Part shown: positions 25,501 to 36,495 of the stretch, piece after piece
How the letters are laid out: the number at the start of each line of letters is the position of its first letter
How positions within the stretch are numbered: position 1 is the stretch's first letter
NCBI GenBank assembly: GCA_021397835.1
Contig: JAJFZO010000658.1
Coordinates: forward strand, 2,487,501 to 2,551,500
From: Moringa oleifera
Taxonomy: Eukaryota; Streptophyta; Magnoliopsida; Brassicales; Moringaceae
DNA: 64,000 nt
Direction: 5' to 3'
Position numbers and translations under genes: made by a program
Notes under the pieces: generated by a model
Databases searched by the model: none
What the model was told of the DNA's origin: nothing
The model's input: only the letters and a program-made list of their open reading frames with translations

Positions 25501-28500
25501 TAGTTACAATATGTAGTTTTTCTGATGTATCCTGCATTTTTAATAGCAGGTACCAGCAATAATACATGCAATGTAGGTCAGTTTATTTTGTTTCTCCAGA
25601 GTATAAGTCTATTACAATCAAATAACTGCATACTGGACTCTGATTTTTTCTCTTACTTTTTGTTTGTTTTAACAACTTCACAGATCAAGATCCTGACTTT
25701 CCTCTTAGTGATGGACAGTTTAGATTTGGACTCATTCCTGCAGGCTCAACTGATGCTATAGTGATATGGTACAATCGAGTGTTAATCTTAGTTTCTGTTA
25801 TCTTTCCTTCAAGAGCTTGATTACACATGATGGATGTGCATCATCCTTTACTTGAAACTATAGTTCAAACTGGAAACAACATATTCCTGAAACTGCATGT
25901 GCCAGATAATTATTAGTCTCATAGTTTTGATGTCCAAGATGTACAAAGATGGCTCTGCCTTTCTAGTAACCCTAGTTCTTGAACTTTTGACTTGGCAGAT
26001 GATCACATGATAGCCTCACTACCATGGCCTGAAACAAGACCAACAGATAGTGTCTAAATTATCTTTTCCCACCTTAAACTATTATTCAACCTTCAAAGTC
26101 AGCAAACTCTCCTTATTTATTCAGTTGTCTGTTCATCTTTTCCTGATTTTATGTCCCCTGTGTATTTCTGTCTTATATCAGTTTCTTAATTGCATAACCA
26201 AGTGTCATACTCCTCTAAGCTGAATTTGGTGGTAACGATGTGGTTTCCATCGTTGATGTGTCAATAAAAAGTATATACTCATGTTTGATATTATCTATGG
26301 CACCGAGTATTTGTCTTATTCTTCTTATTCCTTTGGCTGATATGATATCTTTGGCTTTAATTAATTGGGCCTTTAATTTCTCATTTGAAGCACTACTGGA
26401 ACTCGAGATCCTATAACATCTGCGTTACAAATTGTCCTGGGGAAAAGGTTGTGCCTCGATGTGGCTCAAGTTGTGAGATGGAAAACAACATCTACATCGA
26501 AGGTTGAACCTTGTGTACGCTATGCGGCTTCTTTTGCTGGGTAGTTTCTCATAATTGCTGATTCCATCCCTGATATGCTTAAAATGTTCCTAGTCCACAT
26601 TTTGATAATATATGTAATTTCATATCTAGAGCATGCTCTGATTAACTTGGATGCTCTATGGAACTATCATATTGTTGCATTTAAGAATATAGATTGTTGT
26701 ACATAGTCAAAACTTGACTTAGTCATGAGTTTGCATGTTTTGAATTCTCTCTGATTTGCTAGTGTCGTGTTTAGAGTTATTAAACCCCACAAAATTGTGT
26801 GTACGCAGGTAATTTATTTTTTCAGATTTTGCCATGCATATGATCTATTAGGATTTGATCATGTGAATCCTTAACTTCTCAAAGAACTTTTAGTTTCTCG
26901 CCATTCTGTTCATCAACCTAGGATCATGTAGAGTTGGGTTTCACCTGAGTTTTGTTGCCTATGTGGCTTCATCTCTCTACTAATGCTGCATATTTGTTTC
27001 TTTTCGTTGTCTATGGAACTTCTGTTGGCTTATGGAGGTTGCCTGAAGCTTTTCCTGTCTTAAAAGTTTTTTATCATTCAGAGAGATTCTCTTTTCTTGC
27101 AATTCATATCCCCTTTACAATTTTAGAGTAATCTTGCTTCTTGGCTACTAATGCTTCCCCTGTGAGCAACTGGGTGGTGAATGATATGATCAAGATGCTC
27201 TTTCGATAGTCTTTTCTTACTCCATCTGCTCTAAATTGCAGGTATGGATTTTATGGAGATGTCATTTCAGAGAGTGAAAAGTACCGCTGGATGGGCCCTA
27301 ATCGTTATGATTATGCAGGAACAAAAGTGTTTTTGAGACACAGGTATTTTTCTGGACAGACTTCATAACATGGAATTCGTGTATTCTGAAACAAGTCCTC
27401 AAACTGTGGAACTGATTCTTGAGTGGTTTTCCTTGGCTTTTTTAGAAGATTTCAGTTAATGTAGGATTTTCTGCAAATGCTAATTCTGATCAATGCTTTA
27501 TATACTTTATTTTATGTAATTCATGTCATGCCTTTATCTGAATTGTGTAAATCGTTTATTTCCCTCAGATCGTATGAGGCAGAGGTAGCATACGTAGAAG
27601 TTGAACCAGAAAAAGTCAATTCAATTCCTGATGGTGGTCGTCCGTATAAAAAAATGTGGCCTTGGCGTTCACCAAATAAATCTGAAAGAGTAATTTGTCG
27701 TGCAAACTGCAGCACTTGTAATAAAAAGTCAGCTCATATGTCCGTGAAAAGTCCCTGTGCGACACCTTATTCACGTCCAGAAGAAACAAGATGGTTGAAA
27801 TCAAGAGGGCATTTTCTTAGTGTTGGTGCTGCTATAATGTCGAACCGAAATGAAAGAGCACCTGATGGCTTGGTGGCTGACGCACACCTTTCAGATGGTT
27901 TCCTGCATCTCATATTGATTAAAGAGTGCCCCCGAGCGATGTATTTATGGTAATGGCAAAAGTTTGCTTCTCTTCCCACTTCTCATTGCCTGATATCTTC
28001 TAGAAACTTTTGAAAAATTTAATTTTTTCTGAGACACCTTTATAATAATTGCTAATGATGTTGAATTACAATCAGGGCAGAGATTGTTTTTCTAATTCTT
28101 TTGCGTTGTGTAGAGTATCGCATCTGAACTAAAGAATATGGAGTTTTTGAGCTTGTGTGTGTTACATACAGGCACTTGACCCAGCTAGCAAAGGAAGGTG
28201 GAAACCCCCTAAATTTTGAGTTTGTGGAATGTCATAAGGTATGCTTTCTTGCATTCTCTCATCCTCCTGTTGTTTCTGAGAAAATCTTTACTGTAATTAC
28301 TTTCTAGTGTTCAAAGATTATCCCTCTTGTAACCATTTTGTTCTTTCATTGATGTAAATTATGTGCAGACCCCCGCTTTTACATTTACTTCTTTTGGCAA
28401 GGAGAGTGTCTGGAACCTGGATGGTGAGCTCTTCCAAGCCCACCAATTGTCAGCACAAGTATTCCGGAGCCTTGTCTGCTTATTTGCATCTGGTCCTGAA

Positions 28501-28506
28501 GTTTAG
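22569..28506 (+). CDS. ACD5: Ceramide kinase (ACD5 type)
   Basis: Phosphorylates ceramide to ceramide 1-phosphate; loss in Arabidopsis gives spontaneous cell death (accelerated cell death 5, At5g51290). 620 aa in 13 exons: 22569-22742, 23492-23656, 23752-23919, 24031-24123, 24850-24942, 25229-25448, 25550-25576 (27-nt microexon), 25684-25768, 26391-26540, 27242-27343, 27569-27949, 28172-28238, 28369-28506. The N-terminal 200 residues form a PH-like region. The diacylglycerol-kinase-type catalytic domain runs from VFVHPLSGKANG; VVVVGGDGFFNEVLNG holds the GGDG nucleotide loop (Gly232-Gly235), and GLIPAGSTDAIV follows. The ceramide-kinase-specific CxxxCxxC motif is Cys469, Cys473, Cys476 (CRANCSTC). 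The C-terminus ends FASGPEV. The start is the ATG at 22569. The linker at exon 6 is Pro/Ser-rich and acidic. Parts of exons 10-11 recur as fragments at 41.7 and 56.9 kb. Confidence 0.93.
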
Positions 28507-29320
28507 TAGAACACAGTGCTGAGACAGTTTGCGGGTAAAACCTGTTTAGAACAGGCGATCTGTAATTAAGAGTTAATGCAATCAACATCACTTTGTGCCA
28601 AAATTTGGAAGGGCTCTTGGATGGCCTTAATTTTAAGAGATTTTAGGTTCAAGGCAACCACTCTTATCCTGAAAAGAGGATGACTGACTAATGCCTCTGT
28701 AATCCTGTTTGTGTATACTAAAAAGAACAACCCTAGAGACTCTGTAAACATGTGTGTTGGTTATACTGAATAAAAGATTTATGTTATCTTAGTAAGTTTT
28801 ATGGATGAGTGTCTATTGTCTTGCCAATAGGATTGCTTCTGAAATTTTTGATGAAAGTTTCTTCCAGCGGCTCTTGCTGCCTCGCACTTCTTTTCATGTT
28901 GATCTATCTGAATATAATTAGTTCACGGTGCCTTCTCATGTGGAATCTGTGAATTTCTTTTGAATTTTGATCATGAGAGCCTCCTTCAAGGTCTGCAAAG
29001 TGAGAAAAGGCTAGAGTGGTAGACATGAAACTTCTGCAGCCTATGGTGCATATGGAATTTTGTTAAAGACGGGTGAAAGTTCCACACGGTATTTCCAATG
29101 ACTTAGATTAGTGGATGGTTAATGCGCTTGCTCTTTATATATCATGCAATCAAATAGAAAAAAGACTAAGAAAAAGCAGGTCTTCCATTGACTTCTGGTT
29201 GCTGTGACAACTCCAAAGTCCTCTCTTTGGAATTTCCAGTGCCTCCACTCAAGACAAATGTATCATAATTGAATCATTTATTGCATTATCCTTCCAGTCT
29301 TCAAGCTTACCACTCTTCCA
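28507..29320. other. Ceramide kinase 3' UTR/flank and Derlin promoter
   Basis: Contains the likely 3' UTR to about 28,800 and the upstream region of the Derlin gene. Only about 800 bp separate the two genes. No further gene seen. Confidence 0.55.
28769..28774 (+). terminator. Candidate poly(A) signal of the ceramide kinase gene
   Basis: AATAAA about 260 bp past the stop, at a normal plant 3' UTR distance, followed by a T-rich stretch. Confidence 0.45.
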
Positions 29321-31295
29321 ATGTCTACGCCATTGGAGTACTCTCTCTCTCTCTGTCAAGCACACACGCGAGCACAATCTTTACTTGTTTTCAATGTTTT
29401 CTGTGTGGTAGAACACTGGTGTTGATTCTGTGTAGGTTTCATTAGAGTATCCTTGCTGCAACTAGCTAATTGTTTTATCTGATCAACTTTTCCAGATACT
29501 ACAATTCTCTACCACCTGTAAGCAAGATCTATGGAGTTGCCTGTTTGATGACCACAGCTGCTTTATATTTGGGACTTTACAATCCTGGGAGCATAGCTCT
29601 GTCTTATTCTCTTGTGGTTAAAAAGTTTCAGGTAAACATCTTTAACTTAGTCATCTCATAGACAAGATAAAGGATCATAACTTCTGTTCAGTTTCAGTAA
29701 AGTTTGCTTGCCAAGATTACGCGTATTAACTTAGATTAACAAAATTACAGATATGGAGGCTCTTCACCAACTTCTTCTTCCTCGGTCCATTTTCATTTCC
29801 TTTCGCCTTTCGTCTCATAATAATGTAAGCAACCTGATCATCTTCTACTTTATAACCGTCTGAAATACTGATAACCAATATGATATGGGTATCGGTATGA
29901 CAATCCAGATCTACCTGAAGATACTGATCTAATCTAAGCCTATAATCCCTTAATACATTCATGTCTCTGCTTAATATCAATTTCTTGGTGATGTAAGGAC
30001 ATGTGTGTTTGAGATCACTTGGGGAATTCATACAGGAGCTTTACAATTTCGAAAACTTTATTCTGTAGAGTTTTTCTTTGTCATCTATTAATTTGTGCAC
30101 TTGTTGAGCTGCATAGAGCAAAATATGGTGTTCTACTGGAGAAGGGACCTTTTGACAAGAGAACAGCAGATTTCGTATGGATGTTCATCTTTGGAGCACT
30201 GTCTCTCCTGGTAAAGCAAACCAATGGTTTCTCACATTACTTATACATTTTTTGGTAATCTTTCACTGAATCTGTGACCAAAAACTCTTCCTTGTCCTGC
30301 TGATATGATTATATTGGAAAGATAGAGAGAAAGTTGAACTGTTTCCACTGTGTACCACAACTCATCATGACAAACTTAGAGGAAGTAACAAGAAACAGTA
30401 CTACTTGATTCTAGGTGATGGCTGCGATTCCATTTCTATGGTCGCCTTTCATGGGAGCTTCTTTGGTTTTTATGATAGTATATATTTGGGGACGTGAGTT
30501 TCCTAATGCAAGGATCAACATATATGGTGTCGTCTCATTGAAGGTACGTAAATCTACACGTCAATGCATAGTAGTCCTTTGATTTGATCATATACTTGAT
30601 CCTCTTAAAAGCTGAACTTGGATTTTCCTAGTAATCAATCACTGCAAATATTAGATCTCGATGATCTTCTGTGCTTCACAGGGATTCTATCTTCCATGGG
30701 CAATGCTGGCTCTGGATTTACTCTTCGGAAACCCTTTAATGCCTGATATTCTTGGCATGGTCGCCGGTCATCTGTATTACTTCTTAACAGTTCTTCATCC
30801 TCTAGCCGGTGGTAAATACATCTTCAAGACTCCTCTCTGGGTGTATCCTTTCCATACTTTTCCTTTTCTTTCTCCTATTTTCTTTGCATCAATCTTCATA
30901 AATCCACAAGAAAAAGCTTCAAGACTAATGAGCAGATTCTTCAAGAACTGAACAGAAAATCTATCATTCACTATCTCACAAGTTCAATGTACTGTTCTAT
31001 TACATTATCTGAAGGTTTAAAATTTTGTTCTGCCTTCGCTCCTTTTGATGATCCTTGATGACTTTCTAGTCACAAGCTAGTTGCATACTGGGGCAAAGGG
31101 ACGCAAGTGAATTCTCCTGTGCAGCCTGATCCTTCCGCGGGTGTTGCATTCCGTGGAAGGAGCTACCGTTTAAATGGCAGCAGATCACCTTCAACCTCGC
31201 AAGAGCACCCTCAGACAAACACTTCAGCCAGGCAGCCTAGTTCATCAGCTGGTGGTGTTGCTTTCCAGGGAAGAAGTTATCGTCTCAAGGGCTGA
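29321..31295 (+). CDS. DER1: Derlin-1, ER-associated degradation membrane protein
   Basis: Rhomboid-like pseudoprotease of the ER membrane that passes misfolded proteins to Cdc48/p97. 278 aa in seven exons: 29321-29337 (17 nt), 29496-29631, 29751-29824, 30117-30210, 30415-30543, 30682-30842, 31070-31295. The tiny first exon was placed because MSTPLE joins exactly to YYNSLPPVSK, as in plant Derlins. Several hydrophobic spans are seen (YGVACLMTTAALYLGLYN, IWRLFTNFFFLG, FVWMFIFGALSLL, FLWSPFMGASLVFMIVYIW, FYLPWAMLALDLLFG, GHLYYFLTVLHPLA). The WR motif (IWRL) after the first loop is present. The cytosolic tail holds two copies of an SHP-like Cdc48-binding motif, FRGRSYRL (231-238) and FQGRSYRL (269-276). 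A read-through of intron 6 would give a shorter tail and was not chosen. From memory the Arabidopsis gene is At4g29330. Confidence 0.93.
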
Positions 31296-31654
31296 TAACT
31301 AATCTAACAATGCCAAACCAGTTTCTTTATCTCAATATAGCACAAGTCTTAATCTGGTTTGCTGATAAGTAATTCAAACCAGTTTTTAGTTTCTGGACAA
31401 GTTAATATCAGTATTGTTGTATTATCCTACATGAAATATTACCAGTCAATGCTGTCTTAGCATAATTCCTCCTGTAAGATTGTGGATTCGCCTCTGACTA
31501 ATAACAATTATGGCAAGGTATTTCTCTGATTACCTTGGCAGACAAAATTAAGCAGCAAAGAAGTTGGTTCTGCCTAGTATTATCCATTTTCATGCTGCCT
31601 GGTGATCTTGTTTCCGATTTAAACCAGCACTTAATCTGTTGATGCTCAAAATCA

Positions 31655-31870
31655 AAATTTAATCATGTTCACTCATTCTTTTGTAGAGCTACAGTTTTTC
31701 ATGTCAGAGTTGTTTCAGGGCAAGATACTTTATCTGGTTTCTTTGGTGCAAATGAACCTGTAGACAAATAGAGGTGATGCTATGCTATACAAGCATGTGT
31801 CAGAAAATCATACACTGTAGTTTGAAGTTGGTGCCTGTGGTGCAACCTTCCATAGTAACAATACACTAGC
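31655..31870 (+). pseudogene. Asparaginase exon 6 fragment with its upstream intron
   Basis: Diverged copy of about 20455-20745: it shares the intron segment with CATGTTCACTCATTCTTTTG and the GGTTTCTTT / AATGAACC stretch, then a shrunken exon 6 that keeps GGTGCCTGTGGTGCAAC and CTTCCATAGTA, with most of the exon deleted. It lies directly upstream of U-box kinase copy A, the order expected if asparaginase and kinase were once adjacent and duplicated together. Confidence 0.75.
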
Positions 31871-31879
31871 CCTCAGAAA

Positions 31880-34375
31880 AACAGAACAACAATCTCACTC
31901 TTGAAGAATACAAAAAGCTCTGCAAGGTAACAAGGGAACCAAGCCAAATTCGTCCTTTTTTAATAATCCTATAGCAGGCTGTGATTACGTATTCCAATAG
32001 AAATATTAGCCAAAAGAATTTCCTCTTGCGAAATCAGCCAGGTTTACTTACCAGAGACTCGTAACTTCCTTATGGCATGAAAGGACTAGCTTGATGAAAC
32101 CCGGTTTTGCGTCATGTGCTTTTGTTAAACTAACCGAAACTTTTTGTTCTTCCTCTGCTTCATAGTGAAAGATGCGATGCTTCAACGTGTATACATGTTT
32201 CTGGAGAGATAAAGTAACGGATTCTTCTTCGTTTTCTCCTTCACTGGTTCCTGGGAGCTCTCAGTTGACGCAGAGAAGAGCTGGTACGGTTTTCCTTGGA
32301 ATCATTCTTTGTTGTTTTTTTTTTTTTTGGTTTTCTAATTTTTCTGTTTGTTTCTATGTATTCTGTTAAGAGTTGAAATTTTGATAGCCAGTTTCATCAA
32401 ATTCGATATCTTGTATGAGCATTGGTCTCCTTCTATCACTCAGTGTTTAAATATTTCTCTTTTGATACAAAAAGGAAGCATGTAATCAGTTAAAAGTGAG
32501 AACAGATGAGATAAAACATAAACAGTCAAAATTATCTGATTCTTTCCATTGCGTTGCCTTCTGATTTATTTCTTGTTTGGGGATTCTCTCTGTGGCTAAT
32601 ACAATTGATCTTTTCGAATAGTTTCACAATTAGTTAATTTCATCCCTTGATTTATTTCTTTGGGTACTGCAAAATTTTTATATCCTTCCCCGGGATTTCT
32701 TCCCACCATCATTTCTTCTGATTGTCTCATATCTTTCTCTTTGTATTCTATTCATCATCCAGGCCATTTATATAATACCATTATGAATTCCTTGTAATGA
32801 CTTTTCCTGGAAAAGAATTCACAATCTGTGTGTCAATGAAGAAGTTCTGCAACTATAGACCATGCCTCCCTTTGAATTCTGTGAAGCATTCATTTCTTAC
32901 AGACTGAAATTCTAGGGTTGCTTTAAGCTCTAAGATTAATGGTGGTATGACATCCTTTAATAATGCAGCGAGCTGGCAACATAATGGAAGGACATGAGAT
33001 TATTCAAGAGAAAAACAAGCTTGGGTCACTGCCTCAACCTGTTTTAACTGTGGCTATAGCTATCAATGGGAAGACAGAAAGCATGCTGTTTGGCGCTCAT
33101 TGGGGAAATTTGGTCCTGAGAAGAATGTTGTGTTCAAGTTGTCACATTGTCGTGCAAGGGTTACCGCTGTGCCTACTGCAAATAAGCTCTTAGCCATTAC
33201 AAATCGGTTTTCAGTGAAAATTTAGAAAGAGAAAAAGAACTTGAAAACGACCCAAAATGAGGTTTGATTGGAGACATCAATCTCAAAATCTTGTTTGAAT
33301 TCTATCCCTCTTTCATAAGTATGAAGATGGTGTAGTAGCTGCTTATAAGAATGAACTAGAGTGGAGCGAAATGCATTTTCCTTGCAAGAAAATGTGTCTG
33401 CAAAGAATGGTGCTCATTTCCTTGTGAATCTTAGTTTTCCATGAATCTTACAGAATCCAGAATTTAAATTCGCTTTATTCTGAATGACTGAATCAGATGA
33501 TGTAGTAAATGCAACAGCCGAGGAGGTTTCCAAGCATAGAATCAGCAAACTAGTCATTGGAGCTCCATTTTGTAGCATATTATAAGGTAGTAAGCTAACT
33601 AAGTGAAACTTGCCCGTTTGAAAGTTCTTCATGTGACTTGCATGAGTGCTAGCTGTTTCCATTCGATGAAGATAATTTTGTTAGGAAACTGAAGAAGCAT
33701 AGTCTATCCTCTGAGAATCTCACCCTGCATGAAAATTGTCATTTGTGTCTCCATCTGATTCTGAGACTAATGGAAGCAGATAAGGTGATGGCAGCGAGAC
33801 AAGCTGTTTAACCAACAGTTCATGAAGTTTTTCTTCCAGCTCACAAGCAGGTACTATTGATTCCAACACTCTGAAAAAGAACAAGAAAGTAAAGGGCGAT
33901 TATCAAATACTGTGCTCTGAGTTTTGCAGCTGATTCGTTTGTCTGGAAAATGGGTTTACATCAGTTCTACAACTCATTTGTTGGTCTGTTTTGTTGATTG
34001 TGCGGACTTGGGTTACCTTGTTTCCTCCTCTTAGTCCTGCTCTCCTTCCCTACCAGTTCAAGTACTTACCATTGTGAGCCATTTGCTTCTTCATAAAAGT
34101 GCAAGGTCTGTTCACACCAACTGTTCTAGATTCCTGTCTCTGGATTTTCAGGAAAGAATGGTACGAGTTCTTGTTTGCGCAGTCCACAACTTGGACCTGT
34201 ATTCAGCCGGGGTACTAGTTGGAGAACTGCTCAAGCAGATAACTGCTTATGGATGTCAGATCAAGCTTTGACCAATTATGTTCTTACTTATTTTTCTTCT
34301 TCTGAAAACTAGGTGGCCTTTCCATTTCATCTTGACTTGGATTGTAGTGCTTGTCTGCTTGAAACTGAAACACTA
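31880..34375 (+). pseudogene. USP-kinase-U-box gene copy A, broken and truncated
   Basis: Diverged copy of the 5' half of the intact gene at 36496-39783. 31880-32960 matches the promoter and leader region at 35430-36480 (shared AAGAATACAAAAAGCTCTGC, TTTTGCGTCATGTGCTT). Exon 1 equivalent starts near 32990 (LGSLPQPVLTVAIAINGKTES) and then shifts frame because a 4-bp block is missing near 33085. The exon 1 donor GT is AT. Exon 3 has lost its acceptor and first codons by a roughly 20-bp deletion at about 33488. Equivalents of exons 4 and 5 follow (33680-33860, 34010-34310). Nothing matching the coiled coil, kinase or U-box is present after 34375. It cannot encode a working kinase. Confidence 0.88.
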
Positions 34376-35425
34376 AGTCAACAGACATGAACCACGACAG
34401 TGTCATTCATCCAGCCCTGTCTGGTTGGAAGATGATAGCTTGGAGATCCTAACAAGTTTCTTTATCTCTTCATTTCAATGGAATCACCGACTTTTTAGAT
34501 GTACAGAGGGAGAATGATTAACTATAGAGAGCCTGCACCAAATTGTAGCTTAGTATGTCATCTTGCCTAATTACAATATAATTCTAATTATATCAGTACA
34601 GAATGTTAAATCACAGTCATCTCATTAGACATTTTAGGAACGAAAGACCCTAACTGGATAGTGGATAATAATACCCTCACAGGTGGCCTCAACTGCTTGG
34701 AACGTTGAAGGGCTAGAAAAGGGTCGTAGATTATGACGTTATAAGATATCTTTAATCCATCTTGTCAGCATCTCAGTTTCTATATTGCACCCGAATATTT
34801 GTTCGGTTTATGTAAGTTGATGTTAACAGACGAGGAAGACTTTGACTAGTTCACACCCACATTATATATGCCAACAATTTGGCATTAACTTGCGAGTTAC
34901 GATTGCAGAGGGACAACGATTTGTTCCATGTCCTAAATGCATGAGCCACCCAAGTCAACAATTCCAGGTTGGCTGTCTTGCTTATACCCATGAGAATTAA
35001 TTGTGAAGGTTAAACTGATAAAATCATTTTTCCCGGGGACAATGAGTTGATGGGTGCTGGAGCAGATCATGTTTTAGGTGCTGTACTTTCTATCGTTCAT
35101 GGGGATATCTTCACATGTTTGTAACTATAGACTGAGGTATTCACGAGAAGATATCAGCCAGTTTTGACTGAAAGGTACTGTCAGGCCGGCTTATTGGGTT
35201 TCTGTTCAACCAAATAGTCTCCTACTCATGGTTGAATGTTCTGTTTCGAGTGCTCAAATGGGCCACACTCATTTATTGTCAAATCAAATTTTTTTAAAGA
35301 TAAAAATGTTAAATAATATACTCATGTGGGTCGATTTTGCTAATTTTCCAGGGAAAAGCAGCTTAGACTACCAAACCGATAAATCAAATGAAAACTGATT
35401 AGAGTACGAACTGGCCTCTGGATAA
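34376..35425. other. Spacer between kinase copies A and B
   Basis: About 1 kb with no recognisable gene, no long frame and no clear match to other parts of the window. It could hold a decayed insertion, but nothing is identifiable. Confidence 0.4.
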
Positions 35426-36495
35426 GATCAGACAACGATCTCATTGTTGAAGAATACAAAAAGCTCTGCAAGGTAACAAGAGAACCCGACCAAATCGTCC
35501 TTTTTGAGTAATCATATCCCAGGTTGTGATTACGTATGTGAATTCCAACAGAAATATTGTCCAAAAGAATTCCTGTTAAAAAATCAGGCAGGTCTACCTA
35601 CCAGAGACTGGTAAATCCCTTCGGCATGAAAGGACGCGCTTGATGGAACTGTGTTTTGCGTCATGTGCTTGTGTTTAATTGACTGAAGCTTTTTTCTTCT
35701 TCCTGTGCTTCATAGTTAAAGATGCAATGCTTCAAAGTGTAGACTTGTTTAGAAAGAGATGAAGTGCGGATTCTTCCTTCTTTTTCTTCGTTTTCTCCTT
35801 CACTTTGGTTTCTGGGAGCAATAAGTTGAAGCTGTGAAGTGCTGGTATGTATTTCTTCGTTTTTCCTCGGAATCATTCTGTGTTGTTTTCTGCGGTTTTC
35901 TAATTTTTCTTTTCGTTTCTCTGTATTCAGAAGAAAGTTCAAATTTTGATTGTCATTTTCATCAAATTCAATATGTTGTTCGAGAATTGCACTCCATCTC
36001 TCACTCTGTGCCAGATATTTCTCTTTTAGAAACGAAAATTGACCATCTAAGCAGTTAGAAGTAAGAACAGATAAGACAGTGTAAACAGTTCAAAATTATC
36101 TGATTCTTTCAATTCTGTTGCCTTCTCATTTATTTCTTATCTGGGGATTCTCTCCGTCACTTTTGCATGACATCTTTTGATTTATGACTTTCACTTTCTT
36201 TGGGTATTGCAAATATATTGTGACCTTCCATGGGAATTTCTTCATACCACCACCTCTCCTGATTGTCTCATATCTTTCTCTCTGTATCCTATTCATCATC
36301 TCCAGGCCGTTTATATAGTACCATTATGAATTTCATGTAATGAATTTTCCTCGAAGAGAATTCGAATCCTGTGGGTCAATGAAGAAGTTCTGCAACTATA
36401 GACCAAGCATTCCTTGTGATTTTGTGAATAATGGATTTCTTGCAGACTCAGATTCTAGTGTTTGCTTTTTGTTGGTGGTATGACATCCTTTCTAA
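35426..36495 (+). promoter_or_regulatory. Promoter and leader of the intact U-box kinase gene
   Basis: Homologous along its length to 31880-32960 upstream of pseudogene copy A, so it was duplicated with the gene. The segment just before the coding start (GGGTCAATGAAGAAGTTCTG) also recurs upstream of copy C at 58500. A leader intron is possible but not determined. No clear TATA box identified. Confidence 0.5.

Noticed and set aside
30843..30951. Alternative Derlin C-terminus by reading through intron 6
   Set aside because: A good donor (GGGT/GTATCC) and acceptor restore the conserved tail with SHP-like motifs; read-through lacks them.
32963..33193. Copy A of the kinase as a short functional USP protein
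   Set aside because: A frameshift near 33085 and the lost donor destroy the domain after about 40 residues.
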